A stretch of DNA of 37,533 bases, taken from contig DVKS01000195.1 in NCBI GenBank assembly GCA_018715905.1, positions 1 to 37,533 of the forward strand, in the 5' to 3' direction. The notes beneath the pieces were generated by a model. It searched no databases, had not been told where the DNA came from, and worked only from the letters and a program-made list of their open reading frames with translations. A program made the position numbers and the translations under genes. This document shows positions 34,107 through 37,533 of this stretch, in pieces. Position 1 is the stretch's first letter; every line of letters starts with the position of its first letter. Source of the DNA: Candidatus Caccovicinus merdipullorum (GTDB lineage Bacteria > Bacillota > Clostridia > Lachnospirales > Lachnospiraceae).

Positions 34107-34514
34107 ATGAAAAAAAGGATGAGACGGCTTTTCCTTCAGGCCATGGAAGGGGACAGCAGGGCCTTTTGTAAGCTGGGAATCCTCTTCATCCGGGGAAAAG
34201 CAGGGCAGAGAGATGTAAAACTGGGGAGACTTTTTCTGCGAAAAGCCGTTGAACTGGGAAATGAGGAGGCGTATTTTTTGTATCATCGGCTTTTTTCCCG
34301 GAAAAAGAAGGTAATTGATGACCTTTCTTATGAGGAAATGTTCAGGGAGTATCAGACTGCAAAAACATGGAAGAAGAGACGGAGGCTGTTAAAATACCTT
34401 CGTCTGGGAACAAAAGCGCAAAAGAGGAACAGAATATTAAAAGCGCTGCGGAACGGAGTAAGATATCCGGAACCGTCAGAATCCCCCTCTTTTGGCAAGA
34501 AGGACGGTTTATAA
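34107..34514 (+). CDS. Sel1-like repeat protein
   Basis: AFCKLGILFIRGKAGQRDVKLGRLFLRKAVELGNEEAYFLYHRLF resembles Sel1 repeats. Confidence 0.6.
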   Translation: MKKRMRRLFLQAMEGDSRAFCKLGILFIRGKAGQRDVKLGRLFLRKAVELGNEEAYFLYHRLFSRKKKVIDDLSYEEMFREYQTAKTWKKRRRLLKYLRLGTKAQKRNRILKALRNGVRYPEPSESPSFGKKDGL

Positions 34515-34518
34515 AAAA

Positions 34519-34570
34519 GTCCGGCGTTAAATCTGAAAACAGAGAAAACGCCGGATTTGCTGTTTCTGTA
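34519..34570 (+). terminator. Terminator at the end of the island
   Basis: TCCGGCGTT ... AACGCCGGA followed by TTTGCTGTTTCT. Confidence 0.65.
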
Positions 34571-34603
34571 CAGCGGTCCAAATGGTTTTGTCTTTTGCGG
34601 CAG

Positions 34604-35263
34604 CTAGGAGACTGCCAGCCGTTTTACCTGTGTCAGTGCCTTTGAAACAGGAGGCAGGGAAATGACGATGACGGTCAGCACGCCTTCCGCCAGGATGTAG
34701 GAATAGTTGTAAATAATTGGATAAAACGTTGCCAGGGACTGCGGAAAGTTTTCCGGCATATAGTCCATCCAGTACAGATAACCGCCAAGGGAATGAAATG
34801 CGCCGCGGATAAGAATTCCCAGAAGATAGCCTTTTATCAGCCCATTTTTTGATTTGTAAAACAAGCCTGCCAGTCCAAGGCCGGCGAATGCCAGCACATA
34901 GTCACAGCATACCTGGAAAAAGGACAGCACATAAGGTTCCTGGAGAAACTGCAGGATACCGTAGGCCAGGCCGGTCATCAGGCCGGGTAAGGGACCGTAC
35001 CAGTATCCGATCAGGCAGATGAACAGCATACTGAACAACGTTACGGAACCACCGTAGGGAAAGGCAAAAATCTTCATATAAGAAGTAAGAAAGGACAGCG
35101 CCATGGCTGCTGCGCAGAAAACCAGCTGCTTTGTGGAAAGTTTTCGGGAATGGCTGCTTGCAGAGTGCCAGAAAGAGGCGGTACCCAGAAAAAGTATGAC
35201 AGCTGCCGCACACAGACCATACCCGAAAACGGTCAGTCCGCCTTCTGATGTAACGATTGACAT
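34604..35263 (-). CDS. ThiT-like energy-coupled thiamine transporter S component
   Basis: About six TM helices; GGSVTLFSMLFICLIGYWYGPLPGLMTGLAYGILQFL...GAFHSLGGYLYW...YNYSYILAEGVLTVIV. Confidence 0.8.
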   Translation of the reverse strand: MSIVTSEGGLTVFGYGLCAAAVILFLGTASFWHSASSHSRKLSTKQLVFCAAAMALSFLTSYMKIFAFPYGGSVTLFSMLFICLIGYWYGPLPGLMTGLAYGILQFLQEPYVLSFFQVCCDYVLAFAGLGLAGLFYKSKNGLIKGYLLGILIRGAFHSLGGYLYWMDYMPENFPQSLATFYPIIYNYSYILAEGVLTVIVISLPPVSKALTQVKRLAVS

Positions 35264-35309
35264 AATAATTCCTCCTTTATTTCACTGCATTTTCCAGTGG
35301 AGCGCTGTG

Positions 35310-35338
35310 AGTATAGCGCCGGCCGGAGTGATTGTCAA
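35310..35338 (-). promoter_or_regulatory. Sigma-A-type promoter of ThiT-like gene
   Basis: Minus strand TTGACA - 17 nt - TATACT. Confidence 0.8.
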
Positions 35339-35411
35339 TAAAAAAGTGTGTCCGCACCGGATTTTCAGCAGGAGAACGAAAAAAGAAGAAATCATGCGTA
35401 TACCTTTTTAT

Positions 35412-35750
35412 TTATAAGATAGGCTCAATAACTGCACGGAAATATCGGTCTAATTCCTCAGGCGTTTGCTTCATTCGGCCTCTGATCCGCAGAGCACCAT
35501 TTCTACAAAGCTGCCGGAAATATGGTTGACTAAAAAATCCTGCGGAATATCCGAGTTGTTTTTCCTGTTTTGATTGACAAACTGATTTTGTATCAGTTCG
35601 TTTAAGCTATCCTTGAAATACCGCAAGAATAGTTCGCTGCTTTCACAGGAAAGCAATTCAAGTATATTATTTTCATCATTCGGCGCATTTCTGTCGGAAT
35701 ATAATCCGTGAGTATGGGTGCAATCCAATGCGCTGCTTTATGACAGAAAA
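35412..35750 (-). pseudogene. Decayed TetR-family regulator (C-terminal remnant with frameshift)
   Basis: SSELFLRYFKDSLNELIQ...IPQDFLVNHISGSFVEMV then another frame RIRGRMKQTPEELDRYFRAVIEPIL-stop; no N-terminal HTH in frame. Confidence 0.6.
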
Positions 35751-37039
35751 TTCGAGTGACTGTCAGCAGCCTGTTTCACGGTCTGCGGGCAGTTCCTTGT
35801 AAATTGCCCAATCTCTAATCTGCCGAATATCTTTTTGGAATAAAGAGAAATCAAAAACGCAGCTGCCGCGGCCACAAGTAAAACTCCCCATGTATGTGCA
35901 GCAAAAATGTCGAACAAAACACCGTAAATCGCCTGACCAACCGGTTGTCCGCACATAGCAATAGAAATCAGTGCCGCCATGATTTTGCCGACTAATTGAG
36001 GCGGGGTCTGTGTCTGGACTAATGTGTAAATCTGAACCATAAAGAGTGCAGAGGCACCCATAGCGGTAAAACTCATGAAAGTAATTACCCAATACGATAC
36101 AACAGGGGGCATATTCAGGAAAAGGGAAATTCCCATAACCGCTACGGCAGCCGAACAAACCAGAAGCAGCACATACGAATTTTGGATTTTCAGCTTTTCC
36201 GATACGATGGCGGTTAAAATCCCGCCGCACAGACCGCCCAGCGCCAGTGCCCCCTGTGTGAAGCCGTACATGGTATCAGACATCCCCAGCACCTGTGTAA
36301 TCAAGATGGGGGTTCCCACAATCATCACCGCACTCAAAACCAAATTGAAGCTGGACACCAGAAAGACCACCGAAAAGAAAATGGGTTTTTCTGTCTTTAC
36401 AAACTGATAGCTTTCTTTCAAGTCCATTCCCACAACTCGAAATATGCCGGCTTCGCGCAGGCGTTTTTCATGTGGTATGCGGATAAAGATTTCCATGATG
36501 GCGGAAAAAGTAAAACAGGCCGCACTCAAAAGCAAAATCGGATAAATACCCCAAAGGGTGAACATCACGCCGCCGATCACCGGCCCCAAGAGGCCGGAAA
36601 GCGTGTTGACCTGATTGATTACTGCATTTCCGGCCATCAGTTTCTCTTTCGCTACCAGAAGCGGAACACTTGCCTGTACTGCCGGCTGGTACGTGCCGGA
36701 AATACCATAGAGCAGCATCAAGACAACAATAAAAAGCGGAACCGTTGGGATCTTCTCCAGCGAAAGGTAAAACAGCATGATAATGGCTGCCGTAGAGAAG
36801 TCCAGCCATACCATAATGTTACGCTTGTTCACACGGTCAGCCAATACGCCGCCGGCCATGGAAAGAATGACCATCGGAGCAAAGGAGCAGGCGGTCACAA
36901 CGCCAAACAACGTAGATGAACCTGTTTCCCGCAACAGATACAGCGGCAGGGCAAATCGCAAGATAGCATTGCCGAAAAGAGAAATAATTTGGCCGATTAC
37001 GACGAGAGTAAAATCCCGACGGAAAAGTTTCGTCTGCAT
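35738..37039 (-). CDS. MFS transporter, drug-efflux type
   Basis: About 12 hydrophobic segments; GGVLADRVNKRNIMVWLDF MFS loop; RBS GGAGGTGCTTT before ATG at 37039. Confidence 0.88.
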   Translation of the reverse strand: MQTKLFRRDFTLVVIGQIISLFGNAILRFALPLYLLRETGSSTLFGVVTACSFAPMVILSMAGGVLADRVNKRNIMVWLDFSTAAIIMLFYLSLEKIPTVPLFIVVLMLLYGISGTYQPAVQASVPLLVAKEKLMAGNAVINQVNTLSGLLGPVIGGVMFTLWGIYPILLLSAACFTFSAIMEIFIRIPHEKRLREAGIFRVVGMDLKESYQFVKTEKPIFFSVVFLVSSFNLVLSAVMIVGTPILITQVLGMSDTMYGFTQGALALGGLCGGILTAIVSEKLKIQNSYVLLLVCSAAVAVMGISLFLNMPPVVSYWVITFMSFTAMGASALFMVQIYTLVQTQTPPQLVGKIMAALISIAMCGQPVGQAIYGVLFDIFAAHTWGVLLVAAAAAFLISLYSKKIFGRLEIGQFTRNCPQTVKQAADSHSNFLS

Positions 37040-37132
37040 AAAGCACCTCCATAATTTGTTTTTCAAACCGACCGCCGGTTTGAAAAAGTGTCTAAAATAA
37101 ACTGCTCATTGAGAGCAGCTCATTTTAGTGAG

Positions 37133-37533
37133 TCAGTCCGTGCGCTGAGACTTGCAGTAGCTGATATAACCGGCTATCATTTCGTCATCTAAAAGCTGAT
37201 TGATACCAGCACCCTGCAATAAGTCATTGAATGTTTTGCACCGATTGCGCATCCCCGCTTCATCCGTCATGCTAACCAACGGATTGAGCCATACGTTCGA
37301 CAAGACCATGATGGCCTCTGCCAGTTCACCGGGATTTGTTGCCTGAATGGAACCATCGTCAATTCCCTGCTGCAGGATCGGCAGGATAAATTTTGGAGCA
37401 ACAATCTGATAGAGCTGGGCAATCTGCATTGCCAAAAAGCGAGGATTATCCAATAAGCAGGGAGTAACTGTGAGCATCAAACTTTGATTAGAATTAAACA
37501 AAGCAGCCTTAAAGATTGCCCGCAGTTTTTCCA
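37133..37533 (-). CDS. TetR-family regulator, C-terminal part (5' end beyond window)
   Basis: Open to window end; AMQIAQLYQIVAPKFILPILQQGIDDGSIQATNPGELAEAIMVLSNVWLNPL resembles TetR C-terminal ligand domains; adjacent to MFS gene. Confidence 0.6.
   Translation of the reverse strand, partial: EKLRAIFKAALFNSNQSLMLTVTPCLLDNPRFLAMQIAQLYQIVAPKFILPILQQGIDDGSIQATNPGELAEAIMVLSNVWLNPLVSMTDEAGMRNRCKTFNDLLQGAGINQLLDDEMIAGYISYCKSQRTD

Overview
Low/mid-GC Firmicutes (Clostridia/Lachnospiraceae-like) window with three blocks. (A) 1-7.3 kb is the integration/replication end of a prophage-like or integrative element: a holin-like small toxin with a candidate antisense RNA, sigma factor, ERCC4-type nuclease, DnaB-like helicase, an initiator gene with iteron-like repeats, excisionase-like HTH, two XRE regulators and a tyrosine integrase that ends next to a tRNA-Thr(GGT). 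(B) 7.7-34.5 kb is a dense, mostly co-directional accessory island. It encodes a HTH-like regulator, a membrane-anchored Ser/Thr kinase fused to a NACHT/STAND-like NTPase, a lipoprotein, and an Hsp70-like ATPase / Ycf46-like AAA+ / membrane metallopeptidase operon. After a PadR/HAAS insert come an ADP-ribosylglycohydrolase, metallophosphoesterase, EcsC-like protein, SpoT-like HD hydrolase, methyltransferase, a NadD-like + NADAR fusion, a vWA protein, an RNA ligase, an HD-polynucleotide kinase and a Sel1-like protein. I read this as a candidate undescribed stress/defence system joining phospho-signalling, chaperone/protease remodelling, NAD/ADP-ribose chemistry and RNA end repair. That function is inference. 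A ~100-nt structured repeat occurs twice, once in the intergenic gap between the RNA ligase and HD-Pnk genes. (C) 34.6 kb to the end holds a ThiT-like transporter, a decayed TetR gene, an MFS efflux gene and a truncated TetR gene. All calls come from reading the sequence and supplied ORFs; no database search was run.
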